From positions 1-64,000 of the forward strand of contig JAJQHD010000036.1 of NCBI GenBank assembly GCA_021199855.1: a stretch of DNA of 64,000 bases, read 5' to 3'. Position 1 is the stretch's first letter, and the number at the start of each line of letters is the position of its first letter. The notes beneath the pieces were generated by a model, which saw only the letters and a program-made list of their open reading frames with translations, was not told the origin of the DNA and made no database searches. Shown here piece by piece: positions 44,554 to 53,676 of the stretch. The stretch is from Oscillospiraceae bacterium. GTDB lineage: Bacteria > Bacillota > Clostridia > Oscillospirales > Ruminococcaceae. Made by a program: the position numbers and the translations under genes.

Positions 44554-45168
44554 ATGGACGCACAGACCTGTCTTAAGAAATTGCAATATGTCGGCGTGCT
44601 CGAATTTGCAACTGTGGATTCCGGCGGGAACCCGCAAATCAGAAATATCAGCGCCATTCACTATGAGCTCGACAGGATGTACTTTTTCACTGCAAGAGGA
44701 AAAAACTTCTGTCGTGAACTGTTGTCCGACGGAAGAGTGCAGATTCTCGGCTACACCCGCTATAAGGAAATGATTCGCCTCTCAGCAAAGGCGGTTCCAG
44801 TCTCCGAGGAAGACCAGCAGAAATGGACAGACGTTATTTTCAAAGAACAGCCCTATCTCAGCAATGTCTATCCCGGTGATACAAGAAAAATCGGAATTGT
44901 TTTTGAAATACATGATGCCGAAATCGAATATTTCAATCTCGGCGTAAACCCGATTTTCAGGGAGAGCTATACGATTGGAGAGGGAAAGGTTAAGCCGAAA
45001 GGCTATTACATCACTGATGCCTGCATCGGTTGCGGAAAATGCGTTAAGATATGCCCGCAAAAGGCAATCGAATCTGGCAAGCCGAGCATGATTCATCAGG
45101 AACACTGCCTGCACTGTGGCAACTGCTTTGAAAACTGCCCGGTAAAAGCTATCGAGAGAAGAGGATAA
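44554..45168 (+). CDS. Pyridoxamine 5'-phosphate oxidase-like protein with ferredoxin domain
   Basis: A 204-residue protein with two parts. The N-terminal split-barrel flavin-binding domain (~1-140, GVLEFATVDSGGNPQIRNIS, YFFTARGKNFCREL) is of the pyridoxamine-phosphate-oxidase-like class. The C-terminal 2x[4Fe-4S] ferredoxin domain has CIGCGKCVKICP (157-168) and CLHCGNCFENCP (185-196). It is a flavin/iron-sulphur electron carrier or reductase. The ATG at 44554 follows GGGAGGA. It lies 15 bases after the nitroreductase and two before the macrodomain gene. Confidence 0.88.
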   Translation: MDAQTCLKKLQYVGVLEFATVDSGGNPQIRNISAIHYELDRMYFFTARGKNFCRELLSDGRVQILGYTRYKEMIRLSAKAVPVSEEDQQKWTDVIFKEQPYLSNVYPGDTRKIGIVFEIHDAEIEYFNLGVNPIFRESYTIGEGKVKPKGYYITDACIGCGKCVKICPQKAIESGKPSMIHQEHCLHCGNCFENCPVKAIERRG

Positions 45169-45170
45169 GA

Positions 45171-45950
45171 ATGACCCAATCCGACCGCAGAATCTGGCTT
45201 ATAAAAGAGCTTCTTTCGGAGAACCCGCAGTATAGGGATTATGAAATCCCTGCTGACGAATACTCCCAGAAACGGCTTCTCAGGGCGCTTTTCAACGTCC
45301 GGCTTCCGAAGTCAATCAGCGATGAATTTTTGAAGATTCAGGACGAATATTTGCAGGAAGAGACCCGCCTGAAGGGAATTACAGATATAGACGATTTGGC
45401 ACCCGTTCGGGACGGCATTTATCTCTGGCAGGGCGACATAACGACGCTCCGGTGCGGAGCTATTGTCAATGCGGCGAATTCGGCACTTCTTGGGTGCTTC
45501 GCGCCAAACCACGGGTGCATCGACAACGCAATCCACACCTATTCGGGAATTCAGCTCCGCCTCGCCTGTAATGAGATTATGCAGAAGCAGGGTCACGAGG
45601 AGAAGACCGGCACAGCCAAGATAACTCCGGCGTTCAACCTCCCCTGCAAATATGTCATCCACACGGTAGGACCGATTGTTGGCTGGCATCTTACAGAGAA
45701 GGACAAGAAGCTTCTTGCTTCCTGCTATCGTTCATGTTTGGAAATTGCGGACGAAAACAATGTCCAGAGCATCGCTTTCTGCAGTATCTCCACCGGAGAA
45801 TTTCATTTCCCGAACGACAAGGCGGTCGAAATTGCTCTGAAAACAGTCACAGATTATAAGAAAGAAACCCACAGCGAAATAAAGGTGATATTCAATGTAT
45901 TTAAAGATGCCGACCTCGAAATCTATGAGAAGCTCCTCGGAACAGATTGA
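45171..45950 (+). CDS. Zinc-type macrodomain protein (ADP-ribosyl hydrolase)
   Basis: A 259-residue protein. An N-terminal helical region (~1-75) precedes a macrodomain (~80-255) with QGDITTLRCGAIVNAANSAL and the motif GCFAPNHGCIDNAIH. Cys109, His114 and Cys116 fit the zinc site of Zn-Macro proteins found beside SirTM sirtuins. Such enzymes remove ADP-ribose from proteins. The next gene, overlapping by 56 bases, is a SirTM-like sirtuin, so the two form a write/erase pair. There are two bases between it and the ferredoxin protein. Confidence 0.92.
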   Translation: MTQSDRRIWLIKELLSENPQYRDYEIPADEYSQKRLLRALFNVRLPKSISDEFLKIQDEYLQEETRLKGITDIDDLAPVRDGIYLWQGDITTLRCGAIVNAANSALLGCFAPNHGCIDNAIHTYSGIQLRLACNEIMQKQGHEEKTGTAKITPAFNLPCKYVIHTVGPIVGWHLTEKDKKLLASCYRSCLEIADENNVQSIAFCSISTGEFHFPNDKAVEIALKTVTDYKKETHSEIKVIFNVFKDADLEIYEKLLGTD

Positions 45951-46764
45951 GCGACTGAAGGAGGCTCTCGAAACAGCCGATGCAATTGTAATCGGTGCCG
46001 GAGCAGGGCTCTCAACCTCGGCAGGATTCAGCTATTCCGGCAAGAGATTTGAAGAGAATTTCTCCGACTTCGAGAAAAAGTACGGCTTCCACGACATGTA
46101 CTCGGGCGGCTTCTACCCTTACGAAACCCTCGAAGAATTCTGGGCGTTCTGGAGCAGGAATATCTGGCTGAACCGCTACACCGACGCCCTGAAGCCGGTC
46201 TATCAGGACCTTTTCGAGCTCGTCAAGGACAAGGACTACTTCGTCCTCACGACCAACGTCGACCACTGTTTCCAGAAGGCTGGCTTCGACAAGAAGCGCC
46301 TCTTCTACACCCAGGGTGACTACGGACTCTTCCAGTGCTCCGAGCCCTGCCATCAGAAGACCTACGATAACGAGGAAGTTATCAAAAAGATGATGGAAAC
46401 GCAGGAGAACATGCAGATTCCGTCCGACCTCGTCCCGAAATGCCCCGTTTGCGGCAAGCCAATGTCGATGAACCTTCGTTGCGACGACACCTTCGTAGAA
46501 GATGATGGCTGGCATCAGGCGGCAGAGAGATATTCAGAATTTCTTCGCCGCCACGATGGCTTGGCAACGCTGTATTTAGAACTCAGTGTCGGATTCAACA
46601 CCCCCGCCATCATCAAATACCCATTCTGGCAGATGACCCTAAAGAACCCGAAAGCGACCTACGCCTGCATAAACTACGGCGACGCCGCCTCACCATCGCA
46701 GATTGAAAGGCAGTCGATTTGCATTGATGATGACATCGGGAGGGTGCTGAAAAAGCTCGCGTAA
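45895..46764 (+). CDS. Class M (SirTM-like) sirtuin, predicted ADP-ribosyltransferase
   Basis: A 289-residue Sir2-superfamily protein. The NAD-binding loop GAGAGLSTSAG (34-44), TTNVDHCFQKAG (119-130) and four zinc cysteines (148, 152, 183, 186) are present. Where deacetylase sirtuins have the catalytic His (ELHG), this one reads LFYTQGDYGLF (~137-146), as in SirTM proteins, which transfer ADP-ribose to protein instead of deacetylating. The ATG at 45895 has AAAGGTG 7 bases upstream and overlaps the macrodomain gene; Met11 is an alternative start. In known SirTM operons the target is a GcvH-like protein; none is here, so the acceptor is unknown. Confidence 0.92.
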   Translation: MYLKMPTSKSMRSSSEQIERLKEALETADAIVIGAGAGLSTSAGFSYSGKRFEENFSDFEKKYGFHDMYSGGFYPYETLEEFWAFWSRNIWLNRYTDALKPVYQDLFELVKDKDYFVLTTNVDHCFQKAGFDKKRLFYTQGDYGLFQCSEPCHQKTYDNEEVIKKMMETQENMQIPSDLVPKCPVCGKPMSMNLRCDDTFVEDDGWHQAAERYSEFLRRHDGLATLYLELSVGFNTPAIIKYPFWQMTLKNPKATYACINYGDAASPSQIERQSICIDDDIGRVLKKLA

Positions 46765-46804
46765 AAGATTTTCCGCTTCCACGCAAATTTCTCGTGAAAA
46801 AGAC

Positions 46805-46833
46805 TTGATTTTTTCTCCGGGATGTGCTATTAT
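46805..46833 (+). promoter_or_regulatory. tRNA-Ala promoter
   Basis: TTGATT (46805-46810), a 17-base spacer and TATTAT (46828-46833). Confidence 0.7.
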
Positions 46834-46845
46834 ATTCGAAGTATT

Positions 46846-46921
46846 GGGGTATTAGCGCAGTTGGGAGCGCGCCACACTGGCAGTGTGGAGGTCACGGGTT
46901 CGAATCCCGTATGCTCCACCA
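46846..46921 (+). tRNA. tRNA-Ala (anticodon GGC)
   Basis: A 76-base cloverleaf with encoded CCA. Acceptor GGGGTAT / ATGCTCC, anticodon stem CCACA / TGTGG with loop CTGGCAG (anticodon GGC), T-arm GGGTTCGAATCCC. Confidence 0.95.
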
Positions 46922-46925
46922 AAGA

Positions 46926-46951
46926 AGCATCCGAACCCGGGTGCTTTTTTT
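46926..46951 (+). terminator. tRNA-Ala terminator
   Basis: AGCATCCG, loop AACC, CGGGTGCT and a run of seven T. Confidence 0.85.
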
Positions 46952-47012
46952 ATGAATCCTGAGTTTCGGCTCGGGATTCTTTATTTTTTCTTAAAATTTT
47001 TTATTTTCCCTC

Positions 47013-47041
47013 TTGACAAGCGCAATACTTCGTGATATGAT
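47013..47041 (+). promoter_or_regulatory. PadR operon promoter
   Basis: TTGACA (47013-47018), a 17-base spacer and TATGAT (47036-47041). Confidence 0.85.
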
Positions 47042-47079
47042 GTATAGCATAACGGGAGGTATTCAAAAGGAGGACTTCT

Positions 47080-47406
47080 ATGGATACACAATTAAAACGA
47101 GGGCTTCTGGATGTCTGCGTGTTGGCGGCAATCAAGGGTGAAGATTCCTATGGTTATAAAATTATCAAGGATCTCTCGCCGTACATCAGGCTGTCCGAGT
47201 CCACTCTCTACACCATTCTCAAACGCCTTGAATCGGCAGGAATGTTGACGGTCAGGAACGTCGAGCACGACGGCAGGCTCCGCAAGTACTACCACATCAC
47301 CGAAGCGGGGCTCAGGCGCATCGACGAGTTCAAGGTCGAGTGGAAAGAGATTTTCGCAATCTATCAATTTATAACCAAGGAGGATAATGAAAATGGGGAA
47401 AAATGA
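47080..47406 (+). CDS. PadR-family transcriptional regulator
   Basis: A 108-residue winged-helix repressor: LKRGLLDVCVLAAIKGEDSYGYKI is the family start, STLYTILKRLESAGML the recognition helix, and the C-terminal helix dimerises. PadR proteins beside DUF1700/DUF4097 genes usually control their own operon in response to envelope stress or drugs; here that is inferred from context. AAAAGGAGG lies before the ATG. It overlaps the next gene by 14 bases. Confidence 0.93.
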   Translation: MDTQLKRGLLDVCVLAAIKGEDSYGYKIIKDLSPYIRLSESTLYTILKRLESAGMLTVRNVEHDGRLRKYYHITEAGLRRIDEFKVEWKEIFAIYQFITKEDNENGEK

Positions 47407-47992
47407 ATTTTTGGAGAAGCTCCGGCTCCGCCTTTCGGGGATTCCGCAGGTCGACGCTGACGAGCGTGTGAGCTTCTATAGCGAGATGATTGATGACAGA
47501 ATCGAAGAGGGACTCACCGAAGAGCAAGCTGTTGCGGAGCTCGGCACGGTTGACGAAATCGTCGCGCAGATTCTCTCGGAAGTTCCGCTGACGGCTATCG
47601 TCAAGGAAAAGGTGAAGTCGAGCCGGGCACTTCGTGTCGGAGAAATCCTGCTGATTATTCTCGGCTCGCCACTCTGGATTTCGCTTTTGGTGGCAGTTTT
47701 TGCGGTAGTAATTTCCGTCTATGTAACAATCTGGAGCGTAATTGTCGCCATCTGGGCGGTTGACTTCTCGTTTGCGGTCGTTGCAGTCAGCGGAATATTC
47801 TCGCTGTTCGTGTTCGCAGCAACTGGAAAACTGATCTCCGGCATCGCCATGCTCGGCGTAGGAATTGCCTTCGTGGGAATCACAATTCTCGGCTTCTTAA
47901 TCTGCCTTTGGGTGACTAAGGCGATTATCTGGGCGACAAAATGGGTATTCCTTAAAATCAAATCAGGGTTAATAAGAAAGGAAACAGTATGA
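47393..47992 (+). CDS. DUF1700 (HAAS) membrane protein
   Basis: A 199-residue protein: an N-terminal HAAS-type helical domain (~1-75, EFLEKLRLRLSGIPQVDADE) and four to five hydrophobic segments (~85-190). It is a predicted membrane partner of PadR and DUF4097 proteins. The ATG at 47393 lies 9 bases after AAGGAGG; the earlier ATG at 47387 is too close to that site (3 bases). The overlap with PadR suggests translational coupling. Its biochemical role is not known. Confidence 0.88.
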   Translation: MGKNEFLEKLRLRLSGIPQVDADERVSFYSEMIDDRIEEGLTEEQAVAELGTVDEIVAQILSEVPLTAIVKEKVKSSRALRVGEILLIILGSPLWISLLVAVFAVVISVYVTIWSVIVAIWAVDFSFAVVAVSGIFSLFVFAATGKLISGIAMLGVGIAFVGITILGFLICLWVTKAIIWATKWVFLKIKSGLIRKETV

Positions 47993-48657
47993 TGAGCAGA
48001 ACAAAAAAATGGATAATAGCCGCAGTGATTCTCGTGGCAGTTGGCGGAGTGATTTTCCTCGGATCATTGGCGGCGGTCGGCTTCGACGCTTCAAGGTTGG
48101 AAACGTGGTTTTTCCACACCAATACTTACGAATTTGCGGACGATTTCGACAACATCTCAATCAATTCAGACATCGCCGGAGTGACGATTCTCCCGTCGTA
48201 TGACGGCGTTTGCAAGGTAATCTGCTATGAGGACGACACCCTCAGTCACACCGTCAAGGTCGAAAACGGCACTCTCTCGATTGAATCGGTCAACACCCGC
48301 AAGTGGTACAACAACATCGGCATTCACGTTGACGACCCGTCAGTAACGGTCTATCTCCCTGAAAAGACATATGCTTCGGTTTCCGTGACAGTTACGACCG
48401 GCGCCATCACGCTTGAAAACGTCATCTGCGACAGCCTCAACGCCGCAGTCACCACCGGCAACATAAGCCTCGAAGGCTGTGACGCCGGCGAAATGAATCT
48501 CGAAACCAGGATTGGCAATATCGAAGGCACAGTTCTCTCCGACAAAATCTTCGTAGCCACCGCCGACCTCGGCAACGTGTCTGTCCCGTCCACTACTTCC
48601 GGCGGAATCTGCTGGGCTACTACGGAGATAGGGGAGATTAAGCTTGAGATTGAATAG
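47989..48657 (+). CDS. DUF4097 beta-strand repeat protein, membrane-anchored
   Basis: A 222-residue protein with one N-terminal hydrophobic segment (~8-30) followed by a beta-solenoid-like DUF4097 region (SINSDIAGVTILPSYDG, VTVTTGAITLENVICDSLNAAV, TTGNISLEG, RIGNIEGTVLS). It is probably exposed outside the membrane. A second ATG three bases on (47992) is equally possible. It is the third gene of the PadR-DUF1700-DUF4097 operon, a common set in Firmicutes. Function unknown. Confidence 0.88.
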   Translation: MMSRTKKWIIAAVILVAVGGVIFLGSLAAVGFDASRLETWFFHTNTYEFADDFDNISINSDIAGVTILPSYDGVCKVICYEDDTLSHTVKVENGTLSIESVNTRKWYNNIGIHVDDPSVTVYLPEKTYASVSVTVTTGAITLENVICDSLNAAVTTGNISLEGCDAGEMNLETRIGNIEGTVLSDKIFVATADLGNVSVPSTTSGGICWATTEIGEIKLEIE

Positions 48658-48711
48658 AAGCGGGTTCTGAGTAATTATTTCCGCCATCCGCAAAATTTTC
48701 GATTTTAGATA

Positions 48712-48740
48712 TTGACAAATGCGCTCGTGTTTGCTATAAT
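48712..48740 (+). promoter_or_regulatory. tRNA-Lys promoter
   Basis: TTGACA (48712-48717), a 17-base spacer and TATAAT (48735-48740): perfect consensus. Confidence 0.9.
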
Positions 48741-48756
48741 AACGTAGTTGTGAACC

Positions 48757-48832
48757 GAGCCATTAGCTCAGCTGGCAGAGCATTTCACTTTTAATGAAAG
48801 GGTCTGGAGTTCGATTCTCCAATGGCTCACCA
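48757..48832 (+). tRNA. tRNA-Lys (anticodon TTT)
   Basis: A 76-base cloverleaf with encoded CCA. Acceptor GAGCCAT / ATGGCTC, anticodon stem TTTCA / TGAAA with loop CTTTTAA (anticodon TTT), T-arm GGAGTTCGATTCTCC. Confidence 0.95.
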
Positions 48833-48841
48833 TAACCTCAA

Positions 48842-48868
48842 AAAGTACCCATCTCCGGGTGCTTTTTT
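48842..48868 (+). terminator. tRNA-Lys terminator
   Basis: GTACCC, loop ATCTCC, GGGTGC and six T. Beyond it, up to the citrate synthase promoter (49025), the sequence is AT-rich and I see no gene. Confidence 0.75.
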
Positions 48869-49024
48869 ATTTTCCCAACAAATCCACGCCATTCTGTCCT
48901 CAATTTTCAACAAAAATTGCATTTTCCTCCCGTCAAGAGATTCAATTTTTCTTCTCAAAAACTCCCATATTCAGTGCAAAAGGGCGAAAAATGAAGTTTC
49001 ATCTTCTCAAAAGCTTCATTTTGG

Positions 49025-49053
49025 TTGACTTTCAAAATTTCGTGTGATAAAAT
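49025..49053 (+). promoter_or_regulatory. Citrate synthase promoter
   Basis: TTGACT (49025-49030), a 17-base spacer and TAAAAT (49048-49053). Confidence 0.8.
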
Positions 49054-49123
49054 TACAAGAAGTAATAATAAAATGAGGCGTAATGGAACCACTTATTTGC
49101 ATTTATGGAAAGAGGAGATTATC

Positions 49124-50479
49124 ATGCAGTTAAAAATAGATGAAGCAACAAGGGACAGATTCAGGCAAACATTCCTGGAAAATAACCGGATTGACCCGAA
49201 ATATTATAACCGCTACGACGTCAAGCGTGGACTCCGTAACGCCGACGGCACCGGTGTTCTTGCCGGGCTCACAAATATATGTAACGTACACGGCTACGTC
49301 ATGAACGAAGGCGAAAAGCAGAACATCGAGGGCGAGCTCTACTACCGTGGTTACAACGTCAAGGACATCGTCGCAGGAATCCAGGGTGCCGACCGGTTTG
49401 GCTATGAAGAGGTTGCATACCTTCTTATAATGGGCAAGCTCCCGACTTCTGAGGAGCTTGCGGGCTTCCAGAGACTTCTTGCTCAGAACCGTGAGCTCCC
49501 TTCCGGCTTCTTCGAGGACATGATTCTCAAAGCACCATCGAAGAACATCATGAACAAGATTTCCCGTTCGATTCTTGCACTCTATTCTTATGAAGAAGGC
49601 CCCGAAGCGAAGGCTCCCGAGGACGAGCTTTATTGCGCACTTTCAATCATCGCAAAGATGCCGGTAATTATGACTTCAGCGTATCAGGTAAAGCGCAGAG
49701 CCTTCGACGGCGGAAGCATGTACATGCATCAGATTCGCCCGGAGGAGTGCACCGCCGAGACAATTCTGTCTCTTTTAAGACCGGACAGAGCGTATACATA
49801 CGACGAGGCAAAGCTATTAGATCTGATTCTTCTTTTGCACGCAGAGCACGGCGGCGGTAATAACTCAACATTTGCCTGCCGTGTCCTGACTTCTTCCGGA
49901 ACCGACCCTTATTCCGCATATGCGGCGGCTGTCGGCTCCCTCAAAGGTCCCCGTCATGGCGGTGCGAACCTGAAAGTTCTCGAACAGCTCGATTACATCG
50001 AGGCAAACGTCAAGCACTGGAATGACGACGGCGAAGTTGCGGATATGCTCACGAAGATTGTCCGCAAGGAAGCTTCCGACAGAACAGGACTTATCTACGG
50101 CATGGGACATGCTGTCTACACGCTTTCTGACCCGAGAGCCGTAATTTTGAAGAAAACAGCCCTCCAGATGGCGAAGGGAACCGAATTTGAGCCTCAGTTC
50201 TCGCTTCTGAACTCAATCGAAAGGCTTGCACCCGAGGTCTTCCACCGTGAAACCGGCTTGGAGAAGGCTCTTTGCGCTAATGTCGATATGTATTCCGGAC
50301 TCTGCTACCGTATGCTCGGAATCCCGGAGGAGCTTGCAACCGCACTCTTTGCAACTGCAAGGATGGCGGGCTGGTCTGCACACAGATTTGAAGAGAAGGT
50401 CACCGGCGGTAGAATCATCCGTCCTGCATACAAGGCGGTCGGCAAGCCGAAAGTATATCAGGATATAACCGAAAGATAA
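49124..50479 (+). CDS. gltA: Citrate synthase
   Basis: A 451-residue enzyme condensing oxaloacetate with acetyl-CoA, probably for glutamate synthesis in this anaerobe. Active-site regions: LLHAEHGGGNNSTFACRVL (His near residue 245), GPRHGGANLKVLEQL and YGMGHAVYTLSDPRA with the second His, and the C-terminal Arg-rich GWSAHRFEEKV. It belongs to the clostridial long group with an N-terminal extension that has YYRGYNVKDI. The ATG at 49124 follows AGAGGAG; the frame extends upstream over the promoter. Monocistronic, next to tRNA-Lys. Confidence 0.93.
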   Translation: MQLKIDEATRDRFRQTFLENNRIDPKYYNRYDVKRGLRNADGTGVLAGLTNICNVHGYVMNEGEKQNIEGELYYRGYNVKDIVAGIQGADRFGYEEVAYLLIMGKLPTSEELAGFQRLLAQNRELPSGFFEDMILKAPSKNIMNKISRSILALYSYEEGPEAKAPEDELYCALSIIAKMPVIMTSAYQVKRRAFDGGSMYMHQIRPEECTAETILSLLRPDRAYTYDEAKLLDLILLLHAEHGGGNNSTFACRVLTSSGTDPYSAYAAAVGSLKGPRHGGANLKVLEQLDYIEANVKHWNDDGEVADMLTKIVRKEASDRTGLIYGMGHAVYTLSDPRAVILKKTALQMAKGTEFEPQFSLLNSIERLAPEVFHRETGLEKALCANVDMYSGLCYRMLGIPEELATALFATARMAGWSAHRFEEKVTGGRIIRPAYKAVGKPKVYQDITER

Positions 50480-50632
50480 TATTCTCATATAAATCGGAAT
50501 TTTACGGGACAATTTAAAATCTTTGCGGTAGAATTTTATTTGACATTCTGATATAATCATGGTAGAATAAAAACTGTGTAGGCTGGTTTCAGAATTAAAT
50601 CAACAAAAGCCTTGAAAGTGAGGATTAAAACG

Positions 50633-50896
50633 GTGAAAGACGCAAGCCTGCTTGTTATGATAGGTCAGCTCGGGCTTTCGGTTGCTATCCCACTTGCCGG
50701 GTGCATAATCCTTGCAGCTTGGCTGAAAAACAAATTCTCGCTTGGAGTATGGGTGATTTTCGTGGGGGCAATCCTCGGCGGAATCTTAGCGATAAGCGGT
50801 TTTCGTTCGACTCTTAAGACGATGGAGAACATCACCAATCAGGATGACGACAAGGACAAAAAGCCTCCCGTAACCGGCTTCAATAATCACGATTAA
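50633..50896 (+). CDS. atpZ: AtpZ/AtpI-type small membrane protein
   Basis: 87 residues with two membrane helices (LVMIGQLGLSVAIPLAGCIIL, WVIFVGAILGGILAISGF) and a Lys/Asp-rich tail. Proteins of this family precede the ATP synthase operon and aid assembly or Mg2+/Ca2+ transport. The GTG at 50633 is preferred to the TTG at 50612 because GTGAGG lies 9 bases upstream and homologues start there. First gene of the atp operon. Confidence 0.8.
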   Translation: MKDASLLVMIGQLGLSVAIPLAGCIILAAWLKNKFSLGVWVIFVGAILGGILAISGFRSTLKTMENITNQDDDKDKKPPVTGFNNHD

Positions 50897-50907
50897 TAGG
50901 AGAAGAA

Positions 50908-51365
50908 ATGGATTCCCGTAAGGAAGTTTTGCATGAAACTCTGATTATAACAATAGGGCAGGTAATCTGCATCGCCGCAATGTTCGGAATCTTCGCTTTG
51001 CTCGGATATTTTGATAGCACCGTAGTTTTTGGTGGAATCCTGGGCGGGGTGTTGGCAATTCTCAATTTCCTGTTCATGGCAATCTCAGTCTGCGTCGCAT
51101 CCGACAGAGCCGTCGCACAGGACGTCAAGGGCGGAAAAAGTCTGATGACATTCTCGATGGTTCTTCGGTATGCGGTCATATTCATAGTATGGGTAGCGGG
51201 TGCTGTGAGCGGGCTTTGCAATGCGATAGCACTTGTCTTGCCAATAGTATTTGTTCGACCGACGATAACGGTCTGGGAGTTTTTCCGCAAGAAGGAGAAT
51301 CCTGCGGTCACTGCGACTGCGGAAACGCCTTCCGAAGAAGAGTCCGAAGAAGAAGGTGAAACCTG

Positions 51366-51366
<1 letters not shown>
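50908..51366 (+). CDS. atpI: ATP synthase subunit I-like protein
   Basis: A 152-residue membrane protein with four hydrophobic segments (QVICIAAMFGIFALLGYFD, FGGILGGVLAILNFLFMAI, and two later) and an acidic tail. Position and topology fit AtpI, which helps assemble the c ring. ATAGGAGAAG precedes the ATG; the stop overlaps the atpB start by one base (TGATG), typical of the operon. Confidence 0.8.
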
Positions 51367-52576
<1,210 letters not shown>

Positions 52577-52612
52577 GACAGGTTCTGACATTTCCGAAGG
52601 GAGGAATTGACA

Positions 52613-53113
52613 ATGTACGAGGAGATTCTGGGCGTCAACGTGTGGACAGCCCTGTTCACGCTTGCCAACACTCTTCTTTTGTTCTTTGTCCTGAAGAAAT
52701 TTCTGTTCAAGCCGGTTATGAAAATAATCGACGACCGACAGAAGGAAATAGACGACCTCTACAACAGTGCAGATACCGCCAAGGCTGAGGCGGATGAAAT
52801 GCGTGATGAGTATCAGAAGAAGCTCGAAGAAGCCCGTGAAACCGGCGACAAGATTATTTCTGACGCCGTAACCCGTGCCCAGAGCCGTGAAGAAGAGATA
52901 GTCTCAAAGGCAAACAAAGAGGCTAGCGCAATTCTGGAAAAGGCTCAGGAAGACATCGCCCTCGAAAAGAAGAAAGCCATGGGCGAAGTCAAGGACAACA
53001 TCTCGGTAATTGCTGTGAGCATCGCAGGCAGAGTTGTCGAAAGGGAGCTCACTTCGGCTGACCAGAGCCGACTTGTTGACAGCTTTATCGACGATTTGGG
53101 TGACCTGTCATGA
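52613..53113 (+). CDS. atpF: ATP synthase subunit b
   Basis: A 166-residue peripheral stalk protein: one N-terminal membrane helix (VWTALFTLANTLLLFFVLKKFLF) and a long charged coiled coil. The ATG at 52613 lies 6 bases after AAGGGAGGAA; a TTG six bases earlier is less likely. It overlaps atpH by four bases. Confidence 0.95.
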   Translation: MYEEILGVNVWTALFTLANTLLLFFVLKKFLFKPVMKIIDDRQKEIDDLYNSADTAKAEADEMRDEYQKKLEEARETGDKIISDAVTRAQSREEEIVSKANKEASAILEKAQEDIALEKKKAMGEVKDNISVIAVSIAGRVVERELTSADQSRLVDSFIDDLGDLS

Positions 53114-53658
53114 GTGGTCTTGCTAATAATTACGGCTCGGCTCTCTATTCTGTAGCGATGAGTGAAAACCTCACCGAAGAGGTTTATAACGAGCTTACGG
53201 AGCTTGAAGACGTTTTCGCAAATGAGCCAGAGTACTTAAAACTCCTTTCTGCGGCGAATGTCGCAAAGGAGGAAAGGCTCAGCTTGGTTGACGATTGCCT
53301 CGGCGGCAAAGTTCACCCGTATGTCTTAAACTTCATGAAGCTTTTGGCGGAAAAATCAATCGCCATGCATTATTCTGATTGCGTAAAAGCCTACCGTGAA
53401 AGATACTATTTTGATAACGGCATTATGCCGGTTACTGCAGTAACTGCGGTGCCTTTGAGTGATTCCCAGTCGAAGAGACTGACGGATAAAATAGCGTCTC
53501 TCAGCGGCAAGAAGATAATTCTCACGAACAAGGTCGACCCGTCCTGCCTCGGTGGAGTTAAACTCAGCTACGACTCGAAGCAGATTGACGGCACCGTTTC
53601 ACATCGTCTGAAAGAGGTCTCGGAGCTATTGAAGCTTGACGCTTCAGTGGCGACATGA
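53110..53658 (+). CDS. atpH: ATP synthase subunit delta
   Basis: A 182-residue stator protein linking F1 to subunit b. N-terminal NNYGSALYSVAMSENL, central KLLAEKSIAMH, and C-terminal DPSCLGGVKLSYDSKQIDGTV are family features. Overlaps atpF by four bases. Confidence 0.94.
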   Translation: MSGLANNYGSALYSVAMSENLTEEVYNELTELEDVFANEPEYLKLLSAANVAKEERLSLVDDCLGGKVHPYVLNFMKLLAEKSIAMHYSDCVKAYRERYYFDNGIMPVTAVTAVPLSDSQSKRLTDKIASLSGKKIILTNKVDPSCLGGVKLSYDSKQIDGTVSHRLKEVSELLKLDASVAT

Positions 53659-53676
53659 TATAAAAGGAAGAAGCCA

